Below, piece by piece: positions 1 through 12,088 of a stretch of DNA of 64,000 nucleotides (positions within the stretch are counted from its first letter, which is position 1; each line of letters begins with the position of its first letter). Source of the DNA: Ceratothoa steindachneri (taxonomy: Eukaryota > Arthropoda > Malacostraca > Isopoda > Cymothoidae); contig OZ018335.1 of the NCBI GenBank assembly GCA_963969495.1, forward strand, positions 90,058,440 through 90,122,439. Direction: 5' to 3'. The notes below the pieces were generated by a model. The model did no database searches. It had not been told where the DNA came from and saw nothing but the letters and a program-made list of their open reading frames with translations. Position numbers and translations under genes: made by a program.

Positions 1-261
1 CTTCAGATCAAATTCTGCTCTCTTACGATAATTTCCTCTTCAACATTTTCCATATTCCTTTCTTATCCCCCCTCAGCAGCCCCCACCGTTTCTTCTCCTA
101 CTGGCCACACCAAACATGGTGGACCTTAGGGAGAAGGACGTCGGGGGACAGGCAGGGGTCGGCCAGGCGTCCTCTCCTCTCCTCTACACTCTTGGCAGGG
201 GAGAAGGGACCAGCAGCCGATACACCTATCATTTTTCACATAAGAAAGAGACAAAAACATC
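1..261 (+). other. 5' flank of the first non-LTR retrotransposon
   Basis: No gene is seen. The stretch precedes the first ATG of the retrotransposon ORF1 remnant and is GC-richer than what follows, with several C runs. It may be the element's 5' untranslated region, but the 5' boundary cannot be placed because the window starts here. Confidence 0.35.
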
Positions 262-1370
262 ATGACGGACTCAGTCAGATTTAAACGCACTTTGCCTGAA
301 GAGCTGAACGCCCGATACAGGAGGCATGGAGTAGCAAAAGAGAGTCCAGAAACGTGAAATTTACGGGAGGTTTTGGAAAAATTAAATTCCAAGAAAGAAG
401 AGAAATATGCGCCCACACCTCCTTGATAATACGGTGTAGTAAACTTAGGAATGAAGCCCTGATAGGGGCTGCGAATCAGGGGTTCCCTTAAGAACACGAG
501 CAGGAGACCTTGGAGAGGGATCTAATTGAGTAGGTTTATTAAGGTAGGAGGGTCACGGATTGCGCCAATAGGAAGGTAATCATGGGACCAACATGTAGGT
601 ACACACCCAAAATTGGGATCAATTCTCTAGATTCTGTCTTTTTTCAGAGTAATCAATGAGATCCCTTTCCCCCTCTTGATCATCATGAAATCTGAATTCA
701 TCAAGCGACTCCTCCTGAGACTTACACAAAATGGAACGCAAGAAGTTGACCAGAAAATATTCACAGATCTCCAAATCCCCCTTATCAAGTACTTATAAGC
801 TCCAAGGGGATTTATAATAATATTCTCCGAGAAAAACGATAGGGAGAAATTTCTATCCTCGGCATAAAGCATCACCCTCAAGAAAATCTAGCTCGAAGCG
901 AAGATTCCATCCCAGATCAACGCCAATAGGAAAGTGGTCTGTAGAAAAATCGAGCCTTTGGTCGGAATCCACACAACGCAAGAAATAAAAGAGGAACTCG
1001 AACAAAGAGAACCATTGCTAAAGATACACGAAGTAATCAAATTCAAACAACACACGTTTTCAGAACCGTGTGTAAAAATAATGAAATGGCTTCCAAGATT
1101 GTAGAGAAAGGACTTATTGCATTCTGTAAGAGGATCTCCCAGGCCAACATAAAAAGAGACTAGCATAAACGAATCCGCCCAGGAAGCGAAAGTAACAAGA
1201 AGAAAAGCACAGAAAACTCGAAAATCCTAATCGAAAAGGAGCATTTCCCCCATAGAATAAAGACCGGCCCCATCTACTTCAATCACCCGGAAAAGAAAAG
1301 CAGAATATTTATAGTCGAGAACAGAACGAGAGATAAGTTCCCTTCCCTGCTAAATCCAACTTCCTGAGCC
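262..1370 (+). pseudogene. LINE ORF1 (gag-like RNA-binding protein), decayed
   Basis: This is the first ORF of a non-LTR retrotransposon; such proteins bind the element RNA during retrotransposition. A start MTDSVRFKRTLPEEL is readable from the ATG at 262. After several stops and frame changes a long stretch resumes near 650-1170, with pieces such as TQNGTQEVDQKIFTDL, APRGFIIIFSEKND, LEAKIPSQINANRKVVC and HTTQEIKEELEQREP. That alternation of acidic and basic segments before an endonuclease-RT ORF is typical of LINE ORF1. The chain ends about 30 bases before the ORF2 start. The call rests on position and composition; I cannot see a clear zinc knuckle. At least six in-frame stops or shifts make it a pseudogene. 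Confidence 0.6.
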
Positions 1371-1403
1371 TACTAGGAACAGCAAGCTAACGAAACCTTA
1401 ATA

Positions 1404-3845
1404 ATGGATAGATGGAAATTACGAATTTTACAGATAAATAGAAACGGATGGAAAGATAAAGAATACATTTACGGAAACATATTTTGAAAATTAGCCTGAT
1501 ATAATACTTACATCAGGATATGAAATAGACTTAGAGGTAAAAAGGATAAAGATATAAAACTATAACATCATAGCAACTAAACCTTCAGGAGAGACACTCG
1601 ACGGAGTGGCCATTGTGGTCAAAAAAGGAGCTGAACTACAAGACGCAAGAGGGACTAATAAAATCATACGTTGCAATAGAAATAGAACTAAAACTCACTG
1701 GTTTTATAATAGCAAAGGAATTTCAACTTCCAAGGATAGACCGCCTCCCGATTGCTATCTTCACAAGATTATACAACAATAGAAAACCTGTCATTTTTAT
1801 AGGTCAGTTAACGCATACTGAACGGAAAACGGAGACACGAACAAGCACTGGAAGACGATGCTAAATCGGAGAAGGTATCAAAGGCTAAGGCCGGAATTTC
1901 CAACCTTCATCAACAACAACGTAAAATAAAAACCAGGTTTCTGCCTGTCAAAATTCAACCATCACTTTAATTACCACTTAGAACCCGTGGACACTCCAAT
2001 TAGTGACCACATAGCATCTCAGCTAACAATTAGCTAGCTACCCATACAGAAGTCATAAAGTAATGGAAGTCTTATCTTCATCAAACTGAACGAAATATAA
2101 AGAATATGAACCGAGGACACTCAACGAGGCGACATTAGAAGAAAATGACGAAGAGGTTCAGACAATTATAAAAACATTGATAAGCGCACACAATGAGGCA
2201 ATCCTTAAAGGAACTCATAGAACAATCTAGAACTTGAGATGGTCACCTGAAATGATTGATAAAAATATATAAATCAGAACATATAGTGATAATTGAAAAG
2301 CAAGACGAACAGTGGAACGCACTAATCCGCAAGATATACGAATATAGATCGTCTAAATAATTCTGGAAATGTGTGAACAGTGTGAAAGACAAGCTAGCCA
2401 AGGAAAAGATAAGAATCAAGGATGAAAGAAGAAGCAAGCGGAAAGACGAAGCCAAAGTTAAAAGAGTATTCAGAGAACACTGGAAGAGCGTTTTTAATAT
2501 AAGTGAAGAAGAAAACGAAAACTTCGACATCGATTTTGAAAATTGGTTTATAGAAGAACTTAGTCAAATAATCGAAAGAACACACACTCACCACTTTTTT
2601 GACATAAATAGTAACACTAATGAAGGAATTGATGACATTATCACGACCGAAGTCCCAATAAAACAATAAACAGCTTTAAGCAGAAAGCACCAGGGACATT
2701 AGAAGTAACTAGGAAAAATAACGTGGAAGCACCAAAAAACATCTTGCAAGGACTAAAGAACGTTTTCAGTGCGTACATGAATATGGCTGAAAGTGTCGAA
2801 AATGATTTTCATACAAAAAGGTGGAAAAATATCGACCTGTTTCCCAAATTGATTTCATTTGGAAGGTATATGAAAAGATACTAAAAACGTAGTCTCAATC
2901 GACACCTCGAAGAAAACAATCTTTAAAATGCGTGTCAATTCAGATTCCGGAAAACAGGAGCTTGGATATGGCACTCTGCCAAATAATGGAAAACAAGCAG
3001 AACAAATAACGAAAAAATGAGTTTCGACATCGTCTGCAAAGACGTGACTAAAGCTTTCGATAAAGTTTGGCAGTGGAGCATTCAGTATAAAATATTAAAA
3101 ATCGGAATCACCAATGAAATTGAAAGAATACTGTGCGACTATGTCATGGATAGATATGTATATATAGACTCAGGCATTCACAGTAGAAAATGATTTAAGC
3201 TAGAAGCCGGTGTTCTCCATGGTGGATATTTGATCTCAGTATTATACGCTATCTAGACCACAAACATTCCACCTCCAGCCAACGAAGGGTGTATGAACAC
3301 ACAATTCGCGGACGACATAATACAAATAATTGTGCCACCGTACAGCCCCGGCCAATTCCAAGCAAGAACGACGGGAGAAGAAATAAGAAGAATCAATCAA
3401 TACAAGCAGAAATGGGAAATTAGCACAAATAGAGAAAAAAAATCAAGATTACACCTAACTGACAGAATCAAAAGGAAAAATAGACTTAAACTACTATACA
3501 AACTAAGATCACTGTCGTCAGAACAAGACGAAAATATATCATTCAGTAATACATCTCACACTAATTTACCAGACAATTGCTCTGTGCACACTCTTAAAAG
3601 GCAACCTCTTAAAGTTGCAGAGATTCCACAAAAGAGCAAGATATCTTATAAAAAGCTCGAGAAGGATAGAAAGAAGAAAATTGAAAAACCTGCACATAGA
3701 AGCCGGAATTAAACCCATAAACAAGATAAGTAAGAAAAGAACAAAATCAGCCCTTGAAAGAACACAAAATAAGATTGGCGAGGAACTAGCCAATCAAATA
3801 GTTCAAAGGTTTGTGGTGAGGATCTCATCGACGGTTCCCAAGTAG
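1404..3845 (+). pseudogene. LINE ORF2: endonuclease plus reverse transcriptase, decayed
   Basis: ORF2 of a two-ORF non-LTR retrotransposon encodes the apurinic-type endonuclease that nicks the target and the reverse transcriptase that copies the RNA there. The ATG at 1404 opens MDRWKLRILQINRNGW, the usual start of a LINE endonuclease. The endonuclease ends with DTPISDHIAS near 1988-2020, matching the conserved SDH motif. Reverse transcriptase block A is VCKDVTKAFDKVW near 3026-3070, and the catalytic box FADD is at 3305-3316. The C-terminal part then runs in two overlapping frames to 3845, rich in lysine and arginine. About a dozen stops and frameshifts are present, so it is dead. It resembles the arthropod Jockey/CR1-like LINE groups; I do not assign the clade. 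ORF1 lies directly upstream in the same orientation. Confidence 0.8.
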
Positions 3846-4260
3846 CATGTTGTCAATAGACAGAGAAGGAGAAGAGGAAGATATATTTAGTTAAAAAAAC
3901 TCGGATACGAAAAATATTAAATGCCGATTATAACAAAAGTTTACGATTAAGATAACTGATTTTAGGTAACATACTACGACAACCTAATAGATGGAAAGCG
4001 AACTAAGATATACCAATTATTAACAAATTGAAGAAAATAACTTTATAAGTAAAGAAACAAGCTAACGAGAACATCTAATCAAGGAACAACACAACCAAAA
4101 TAATCATATTAGAAACAGCTGAAGAGTTAGATTGCAACGAATACGTACAAAGTTAAACAAAGATAAAAGAGGCTTACCAGTAGCAGACATACAAACTAAC
4201 AACGGTTTGAACGTCTAACAATAAACTTACACAATAAGATAAATAACATTAACCTGAAAC
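3846..4260 (+). other. Probable 3' continuation of the LINE
   Basis: A-rich sequence with the same basic-residue bias as the end of ORF2, but with no open frame above 60 codons. It probably includes a frameshifted C-terminus and 3' untranslated region. No poly-A or short-repeat tail is clear. Confidence 0.35.
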
Positions 4261-5093
<833 letters not shown>

Positions 5094-5096
5094 TTA

Positions 5097-5290
5097 TAGT
5101 ACAAGAGAAGAGAAATTTGACGCAAATGAGCAATTGGACAAGTAACAGGAGGGGGTTTTTTTAAAGGTAAGTGAAAGGGACATTGGAAGAACACTAAGAT
5201 TAAAAAGAACAAAGGGCGGCACAATGAATGCAATCCTTACTGAGAAGACAGAAACAACGCTAGGGGAAAAAAGTTTCAAATTCATGCCGC
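5097..5290 (-). mobile_element. SINE-A body, truncated, left arm of a palindrome
   Basis: This matches, in the same strand sense, the body of the tRNA-headed SINE at 9991-10206. Both share ACAGAAACAACGC, ACATTGGAAGAAC and AGTACAAGAGA. The copy stops at the point where the tRNA-like head would begin, so it is 5' truncated. Its (TA)n tail lies to the left. It is followed directly by an inverted copy of itself. Confidence 0.7.
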
Positions 5291-5767
<477 letters not shown>

Positions 5768-6650
5768 TTATGTGCAGGCATATATTCCTGATAATGCTTT
5801 GACACTTGCCACAGGAGCGACCCAAATGTTGATACTCTTGCACAGTAATCCGTCCTCATTGTTTTAGAAGAATTTCCTGGATTTTTGAACTGTCTTCCGA
5901 TTCTTTACTTTCGACCTCTCCCCGAGGGTCTTCCAAATATTTTTAATGGGATTCAGGTCCTGACTCTGTACACGCCAGTTCATAACAGTGATCTGCTCGT
6001 CATCCAGGAAAGTCTTCACCGACTTGGCCATGTGGAAAGGCGTGTTATTATATATACATATATATGAAAATTGCTAGTTGGGCTTTGGAGGGTCCTAGAT
6101 GTTGTAAAGCATGCGATCACAGCAATTCCTTTTATGCTTGTGCATTCACTGTGCTCCGTAAGTACACAGGTGATCCAGAGCCTTCTACAGAAAACACTCC
6201 CCAGACTATGGCACTTCCTCCACCATAATTCACTCTTTTTAGTACAATTTACAGATAATCTTTCCGCTGTTCTGCGTTCTGCGACGAACGAGCCTCATGC
6301 CATTGGATCCGAACAAATTGAAATTAGATTCGTCATTGAAGTGGATTTGGTTCCATTACTCATCAGTCCATGTAGCATCCTCACTAACGTATGCAAGAAG
6401 TGGTTTATTGTTCCTCGGAATGATCATTGACTTAACCTCGGGTGTGCGAGCGGCGTGAAGATTGTCTTCATTCAGCAAACGCGACAGTCTGTCTGAAGAC
6501 ATCAATGGCAAAGTTCTCACTAATTTCTCGAGGGGTCTTCCTTGGCTTACCGGTCGATAGACCAGAATGACAGAATAGTGACAGAATATTATGGCCTACA
6601 CATTCGGAGCGCATGCTAGTCTCTGCAATGACCCCAATTGAAAAGGCCAT
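5768..6650 (-). pseudogene. Tc1-like transposase, inactive
   Basis: Tc1-family cut-and-paste transposase with a DD34E catalytic triad. Reading on the minus strand: a basic piece KPRKTPREI (possible DNA-binding linker), then WTDE, the first catalytic Asp in HFNDESNFNLFGSNG (about 6299-6344), NYGGGSAIVWGVFS near 6200, then NTPFHMAKSVKTFL and SQDLNPIKNIWKTLG (about 5930-5965). The second catalytic Asp should lie just where a short (TA)n tract (6045-6066) interrupts the gene and is lost. The third position is Lys in NPIKNIW, where the family has Glu. With several stops it cannot be active. The N-terminal side merges into a 126-bp tandem repeat. Confidence 0.8.
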
Positions 6651-6902
6651 CTTCGTGGCCTACCTTGGCCTACCGATTGATTGATCAGCCCTAGATAAAC
6701 ATGCCGACAGAATATTATGGCCTACACATTCGGAGCGCATGCTATTCTCTGCAATGACTCCAATTGAAAAGGCCATCTTCGTGGCCTACCTTGGCCTACT
6801 GATTGATTGATCAGCCCTAGATAAACATGCCGACAGAATATTATGGCCTACACATTCGGAGCGCATGATAGTCTCTGCAATGACTCCAATTGAAAAGGCA
6901 TC
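6580..6902. repeat. 126-bp tandem repeat, about 2.6 copies
   Basis: Units begin GACAGAATATTATGGCCTAC at 6580, 6706 and 6832, an exact 126-bp period, with only a few differences between units. 126 is a multiple of three. The array sits at the N-terminal side of the Tc1 remnant. Confidence 0.95.
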
Positions 6903-8332
6903 TTAGGGGCGTAGCATTACGATCACCTGGGGGACAGAGAGAGGAGTGAAAGATTCCTTAGGACTATTACCTGGACGACAGTTGTCAAAAGAAGTATGTT
7001 ATGTTCAGTTTTAGCTGCGTGCAACCACGAATGATCATTTACACCCGTCTTTGGTTTTATGGATGAGGTATCTGCATCCCTCAGCCAACCCTCTTCATTT
7101 CTCAGCCGTCCCTGAGACTTGCCATGGAGCAGTTGGCAAGAGACTGACCTAAGCGTTCAGATAATTGGGGATAACCCATTCACTCTAATAAATCGCTTAT
7201 CTGTTCATAACTTTTGTTTTATTCATCCAAATTTGTATAACCTTTATCCATATGTATTTATACCTATAGGTTATCGTGAAACAATTTGGGAAATCTTGGC
7301 TTTTCTCGGGCAAAAGTTATCGAGGATTTTGTGTAGTTTATATTATTATCTTATCTCTCCATCGTGAATAGGAATGTGAAAAAGAGTTTTTTTATTTTAT
7401 TCGTCAAATAAAGTTTTCTGATATATTAACTGGTGTTGGTTGACAGCAATGTCGTATCTACCTAAGAACGGCAATTGATGGTTTTTGACAAAAGGAGGTC
7501 GAGGAAATACCTGTTTACATCTAAACATGAGTTTTTAAACTTATCAAAAATAACTATTATTTTGGCCAATTGGAATGAAAGGGAAATAAACGTACCACTT
7601 AGTCTTGGTAGGGTTAATTGACTAATCGGATGAGTATTTCTCTATCCAGAGTCAAGGACCTGAACTTCATTCATCGGAAGCTGTGGCAAACTTTCCCGGT
7701 AAGCTTGGCTCTCTGATTCTTCTGACAGGATTGGTCCAAGCCCAAGAAACTTGTTCTCTCGCGTCCAAAAATGCTCTAATCAGGAGGTAAATATTGGGGT
7801 TGTAAGGTTCTGATAGTTTAGATTTTCTACGGTGCTTATAACTTACCAACCTAGGTACCTGGCGTTACCCGGGATAAAAGGTCCTGTCGCAAATACATAC
7901 AGATGTATATTGTTTGAAATTCTTATATTGTGGTACAAAATATCTTTACTTGCTGATATTATTATTATTTGCTGGGCGAAAGCAGATTTAGGAGAGTCAC
8001 GCACTATCCCAATCATATAATACTATATAATATTATAATATACTTAAAATGAGTAAACGTTTCACTGCGCGAGCCCTGCAGTTTACGCGCGCGCGTTAAT
8101 GACCGTTAGTTATGAGAGAATAAAGTTGTGGCCGCAGGCACAGATCGAGCGTCTTATAGATACAGACATAAACTTCGGAGGGTTCTGCGGCCGGCTTCGT
8201 GTGACTTATTTATAACACGTATAAACTTTGGATGGCCATACTGAGAATTACGTGTGAACCTTTTATAACGCATATAAAGTTCAGACTGTCGCATATCTAT
8301 TTCTTGACAGCATAGCGTCATTCTCCTTTAAC

Positions 8333-8335
<3 letters not shown>
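6903..8335. other. Unassigned stretch
   Basis: No recognisable gene. There are several 60-80 codon open frames on both strands (for example 7119-7367 plus), but none has a recognised motif. 8060-8300 is GC-richer with ACGCGCGCGCG near 8085 and looks like terminal or promoter sequence of an unknown element. Confidence 0.4.

Positions 8336-8421
<86 letters not shown>
8336..8421. repeat. (TA)n microsatellite, about 85 bp
   Basis: Left outer end of a large palindrome. It mirrors the (TA)n at 8917-8973. Confidence 0.95.
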
Positions 8422-8423
<2 letters not shown>

Positions 8424-8912
8424 TTGAGATATCCCAAAGGAAAATAATACACAGAATAAGTCCAAGCGCTTTCGTGTTTGCATCATCAGGGGCAGAAGAA
8501 CAATGAAATAGAGAAACAGTTAATAAACAAAGAAATGTGACGTCTTCAAACGTACCGACGAACAAAGACAATCGTTTAGGGGAAAAAAAACCTAAAAAGA
8601 ACAAATTAAATTTATATTGCAATCAAACATTATTCATTATCCAATTATCTATTTAAATTAGATAATTGGATCAGGAATAATATTTGTTTGCAATATAAAG
8701 TTAATTTGTTGAATTGATTTGCATATTGTAGTTCTGCGGATGAACTATTCATTCGTTCATCAGTTGTCTTTGTTCGTCGGTACGTTTGAATGACATCACA
8801 TTTCTTTGTTTATTAACTGTTTCTCTATTTCATTGTTCTTCTGCCCCTGATGATGTAAAGACCAAAGCGCTTGGACTTATTCTGTGTATTATTTTCCTTT
8901 GGGATATTTCAA

Positions 8913-8917
<5 letters not shown>
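8422..8917. repeat. Long inverted repeat (palindrome) of an unidentified element end
   Basis: The left arm (8422-8649) and right arm (8655-8917) are inverted copies meeting at a near-perfect centre around 8652 (CCAATTATCTA then TAGATAATTGG). The right arm has an extra segment of about 45 bp. Both outer ends continue into (TA)n. Each arm carries a CTGATGA box close to a second conserved segment, AAGCGCTTGGAC, as in hammerhead-bearing retroelement ends. Confidence 0.8.
8463..8492 (-). ncRNA. Hammerhead-ribozyme-like core
   Basis: On the minus strand the sequence reads CTGATGA, then TGCAAACA (possible two-base stem II UG/CA with a CAAA loop), then CGAAAGC. CUGANGA and GAAA flanking a short stem II is the conserved hammerhead core, and very short stems are typical of Penelope-like elements. 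The inverted copy at 8847-8866 keeps CTGATGA but has CAAA instead of GAAA. Stems I and III and activity were not tested. Confidence 0.5.

Positions 8918-8973
<56 letters not shown>
8917..8973. repeat. (TA)n microsatellite, about 57 bp
   Basis: Right outer end of the palindrome and the insertion target of the mariner that begins at 8974. Confidence 0.95.
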
Positions 8974-8975
<2 letters not shown>

Positions 8976-9906
8976 AGGGGCGGTAAATAAGTTTTGCAAT
9001 TCGGATATAAGGAAACGAGATATGAGAAAAATTGTTTTATTATTTTTCAATATAACTACCCTTGACTTCAATGCACTTGCGCCACTTGTCCCTGAGGCTT
9101 CGAATTCCCGACAACCAGAAGTCTCCCGATTGATGTTCAATCCACTCCTGGACGGCGAGCTGGACATCTTCATCGTCCCCAAACCGGCATCCACGCAGTG
9201 TAGCCTTGAGCTGGCGGAATAAAAAGTAGTCGCAAGGGGGCCAGATCTGGACTGTGTAGGGTGGATGGTTGAGCTCCTCGAATCCGCACTCGCGCACGGC
9301 AGCTTGTGCAACTCTAGCCTTGTGGACTTTGACGACGTTGAAGTCGATCATGGGGCGTGAGGTTTCTAGGGACCCAACAGGCAGAGACCTTTGTCATGGC
9401 CAAATTGTCGGGGATGATGTTGATAACACTTCCATGTGATATTCCAAGTTGTCGCTCGATTTCTTAGACCTTCACCCGTCGATTTTCGAGGATGATCCTC
9501 TCCACACGGGCCACATTGTCCTCGTTGGTCACGTCTGACGGGCGTCCTGGACGGGGGTCATCTTTAAGGGACTCACGACCATTGTGGAACTCCCTATTCC
9601 GGTGAGCAATGGTTGCATAGAAAGGGGCGGTGCCGGCGTACACTGCAACCATGCGTTCATGGATCTCTTTTGCATTCTTGCCTTCCTTGGTCAAAAATTT
9701 GATCACTGCGCGGTGCTCAACCTTCTCCATTGTTGAAAATTTGTGACTGACGATCTGCGATCAGCTACTGCTTCTTAAATAGACGAGGCAGAAGTGTGCG
9801 GCTACAGGTCCTGACTTGTCATAACTTGTCCTAACACCCCCACAAACAACCACCCCCCTCACTCTGTTTTTCCCTACCGATTCGCAAAGCTTATTGACCG
9901 CCCCTC

Positions 9907-9907
<1 letters not shown>
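8974..9907 (-). mobile_element. Mariner element, internally deleted (copy 1)
   Basis: The ends are inverted repeats: the left starts CAAGGGGCGGTAAATAAG, and the right, read inward, is CGAGGGGCGGTCAATAAG. TA flanks both sides, as expected of mariner. At 934 bp it is about 350 bp shorter than a full mariner (roughly 1.3 kb), and the missing part is internal. It lies inside a (TA)n tract that continues on both sides. Confidence 0.9.
9040..9730 (-). pseudogene. Mariner transposase with catalytic core deleted (copy 1)
   Basis: The N-terminus opens MEKVEHRAVIKFLTKEGKNA and continues through DDPRPGRPSDVTNEDNVARV, the helix-turn-helix DNA-binding half of a mariner transposase. The C-terminal half resumes as VHKARVAQAAVRECGFEELN and ends CIEVKGSYIEK. 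The middle, which should hold the first two catalytic Asp residues, is absent. Near the third Asp the usual PPYSPDLAPSDY has become PPYTVQIWPPCDY. A stop and a frame change lie between the halves. Known SETMAR-like mariner proteins are about 345 residues; this codes for roughly two thirds. It cannot catalyse transposition, though its ends could be mobilised in trans. Confidence 0.88.

Positions 9908-9990
<83 letters not shown>
9908..9990. repeat. (TA)n microsatellite, about 83 bp
   Basis: Adjoins the mariner right end on one side and the 3' end of a minus-strand SINE-A on the other. Confidence 0.95.
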
Positions 9991-9995
<5 letters not shown>

Positions 9996-10206
9996 AAGAG
10001 ATAGAGAAATTGGACCTGAATGAGGTAAGAGAAAGGAACATTGGAAGAACAGTAGAATCAAAGAGAGAAAAGGACGACACAATTAAGGCAATCCTTTACT
10101 GAAAAGACAGAAACAACGCCAGCGGAAAAAGCTTGAATTCCTGGCCTGGACTCGAACCTGGGTCTGCTGATTACCGGTCAGATGCTCTGCCGTTAAGCTA
10201 CCAGGC
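9991..10206 (-). mobile_element. SINE-A, full copy: tRNA-like head, body and (TA)n tail
   Basis: Reading on the minus strand: a tRNA-like head (10206 down to 10141), a body with GTTGTTTCTGTCTTTTCAGT and TTCCAATGTTCC, then a (TA)n tail. This layout is that of a tRNA-derived SINE, a non-autonomous retrotransposon copied by a partner LINE. The body is the one found truncated and inverted at 5097-5500 and, in part, at 11041-11205. Confidence 0.75.
10141..10206 (-). promoter_or_regulatory. tRNA-like internal RNA polymerase III promoter of SINE-A
   Basis: The minus strand reads GCCTGGTAGCTTAACGGCAG (A-box region), an anticodon-like arm CTGA-CCGGTAA-TCAG, and GGTTCGAGTCC (B box). Its 5' GCCTGG pairs with the 3' CCAGGC as an acceptor stem. 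The loop would give anticodon GGT, but position 33 is C rather than the near-universal U. With SINE body attached, I read it as a SINE head, not a functional tRNA gene. Confidence 0.7.
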
Positions 10207-11040
10207 GCAGTCACTGTGACTATACTTCGCGCAAATCGTTACCCTATCAACCCCAGTATCTCCCTAAGCTAGGAACCTCTAAGGGATTTTTTTTTATACC
10301 ATGTCTTCTTACCCGCTCACAATTTAAAGGCTCATTATCTATGTTACATACAAAGAAGAATAATACTTGAGTTTATAAGCGCACGCAAGGGGGCGCTATT
10401 TCTGAGCTACACTTTTGGAATACAATTAATGCGATCGGCTCTTAACGTTTATCGAAATAATAGAGACGATAGCGCCGCTTGCTTCAGTCTATTTCCACCA
10501 AACGTAACATATCTTTAGTTACCTTCGAAATGGGAAACTTCACCCTCCATACCCTCGGTGTAATTGTGAAGGGTGCCCCTCCCCCCCGCAACTTTAAAAA
10601 AACTCGTAATATTCCTAATTCGAAAGGCTAACATTTAGGTGATTGCTAAATGTCGGCTGCGCTATTGTCGTTTTAAATTACCTAATAAATAATGACTTCA
10701 TGACAAAGGCTAAACCATCTCCACCTTTTATTATTATAATTGAGCCGCGCTTCCTTTCCACACTTGTCTCAAATCTTGACTTTTAAAATGAGGCAATGAT
10801 CTATACAAAAGTCTATTAAATGACCAAGCTATTAAAAACAGTCCTATTAAAGTTCAACAAACCGAGTGCACAAGAATCGCGCTCTTTTAACTGCTTGGCT
10901 CCATTTGCCAGTGTTTGAAATAAGGTCGAATTAAGGGTTGCCATGTATGAAAATAATGCTTTATTTTAACATTTAAAGAAGCTGTGCAATTTTATCTTTA
11001 AACGAAATATGTACACCCAACCTTGCGCCAACCTTGTATT
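10207..11040. other. Unassigned stretch
   Basis: No coding frame, RNA gene or repeat recognised. A C-rich run lies near 10580. Confidence 0.5.
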
Positions 11041-11205
11041 GCAGACTATATAACAATATAGTACAAGAGAAAGAGAAATTTTGACGCGAATGAGCAATGA
11101 GACAAGAAACAGGAGGGTTTTTTTCTCTCTTACTCCCCCCGCCCCCCCCAAATCCCTCCTGTTTCTTGTCTCATTGCTCATTTGCGCCAAAATTTCTTTC
11201 TATCT
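11041..11205. repeat. Small palindrome built from the SINE-A 3' half
   Basis: The left arm (11059-11118) and right arm (11152-11205) are inverted copies of the SINE-A segment ACAAGAAACAGGAGGG / CCCTCCTGTTTCTTGT. They are separated by about 33 bp, mostly pyrimidines with a long C run. No (TA)n tail is left on either side. Confidence 0.75.
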
Positions 11206-11587
11206 AAAGGATATTCCAATAATGCTTTGGCCGTCCATAGGCTTAAGATGGATAACCAGATTAACTGGTCAAAAGCAGATACCATAATGCATATCAATGA
11301 TTTTATTCCCAGAAATATCCTTAAATCGTTCTTAATTTCCAGCACAAAGGCGAAAATTGTACATATGAGCCCCGGTTTGTTTTCCTTAGACCTAGTTCTA
11401 TCCTAATCTGACCTCACAGGGAACCTTGCTCGGTATAAATACGGTGTGTTTCTATCTTGAAAACCATTGTGAATTTGAAAATGTCAAGACGACGAAAGTA
11501 CTAACTCCAACCAGTCTTGCATTTTTCCTTATGTGGTATAGACAAATATTTATACTTATCACGCGTTACCCTTCGTGATTTTTACCC

Positions 11588-11590
<3 letters not shown>
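11206..11590. other. Unassigned stretch
   Basis: Nothing recognised. A short plus-strand open frame (11182-11406) has no familiar motif. Confidence 0.5.

Positions 11591-11674
<84 letters not shown>
11591..11674. repeat. (TA)n microsatellite, about 84 bp
   Basis: A near-perfect TA run between two stretches without recognisable elements. Confidence 0.95.
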
Positions 11675-11678
<4 letters not shown>

Positions 11679-11865
11679 TAGCAGAAATACCCATAGTTGA
11701 CTGGGTTGACAAAAAATTGCCAATATCATACTATGAATATTGAAAGTTATTCATTTAGATTGCAATAAACATATATAAGAAATCACTGTTAACTTTCATA
11801 TAAATGATAGAACTGTTTCCTTCTGTCCAATGTATCAGAAATGTCTGTTAGTTTTCGTGTAGAGG

Positions 11866-12024
11866 TAGGAGAGGGTGGAGGAAGGAGGGGGAGGGAGGGA
11901 AGACGAGAGAAAGAAAGGGGGAGAGGGGAGACGGGAAAGAGTGTGTGGGGGGTTTAGTATGGGATTTTTTGACCACTATAAATGGACAGACACACACACA
12001 CACACAGACTTCATTTTATTATTA

Positions 12025-12088
<64 letters not shown>

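Noticed and set aside
126..497. A minus-strand 123-codon open frame at the left edge
   Set aside because: It overlaps the plus-strand LINE ORF1 start, has no recognisable domain, and is explained as the antisense of that remnant.
10141..10206. A functional tRNA gene with anticodon GGT on the minus strand
   Set aside because: Position 33 is not U, and the sequence is fused to a SINE body with a (TA)n tail. The body recurs elsewhere, so it is a SINE head.
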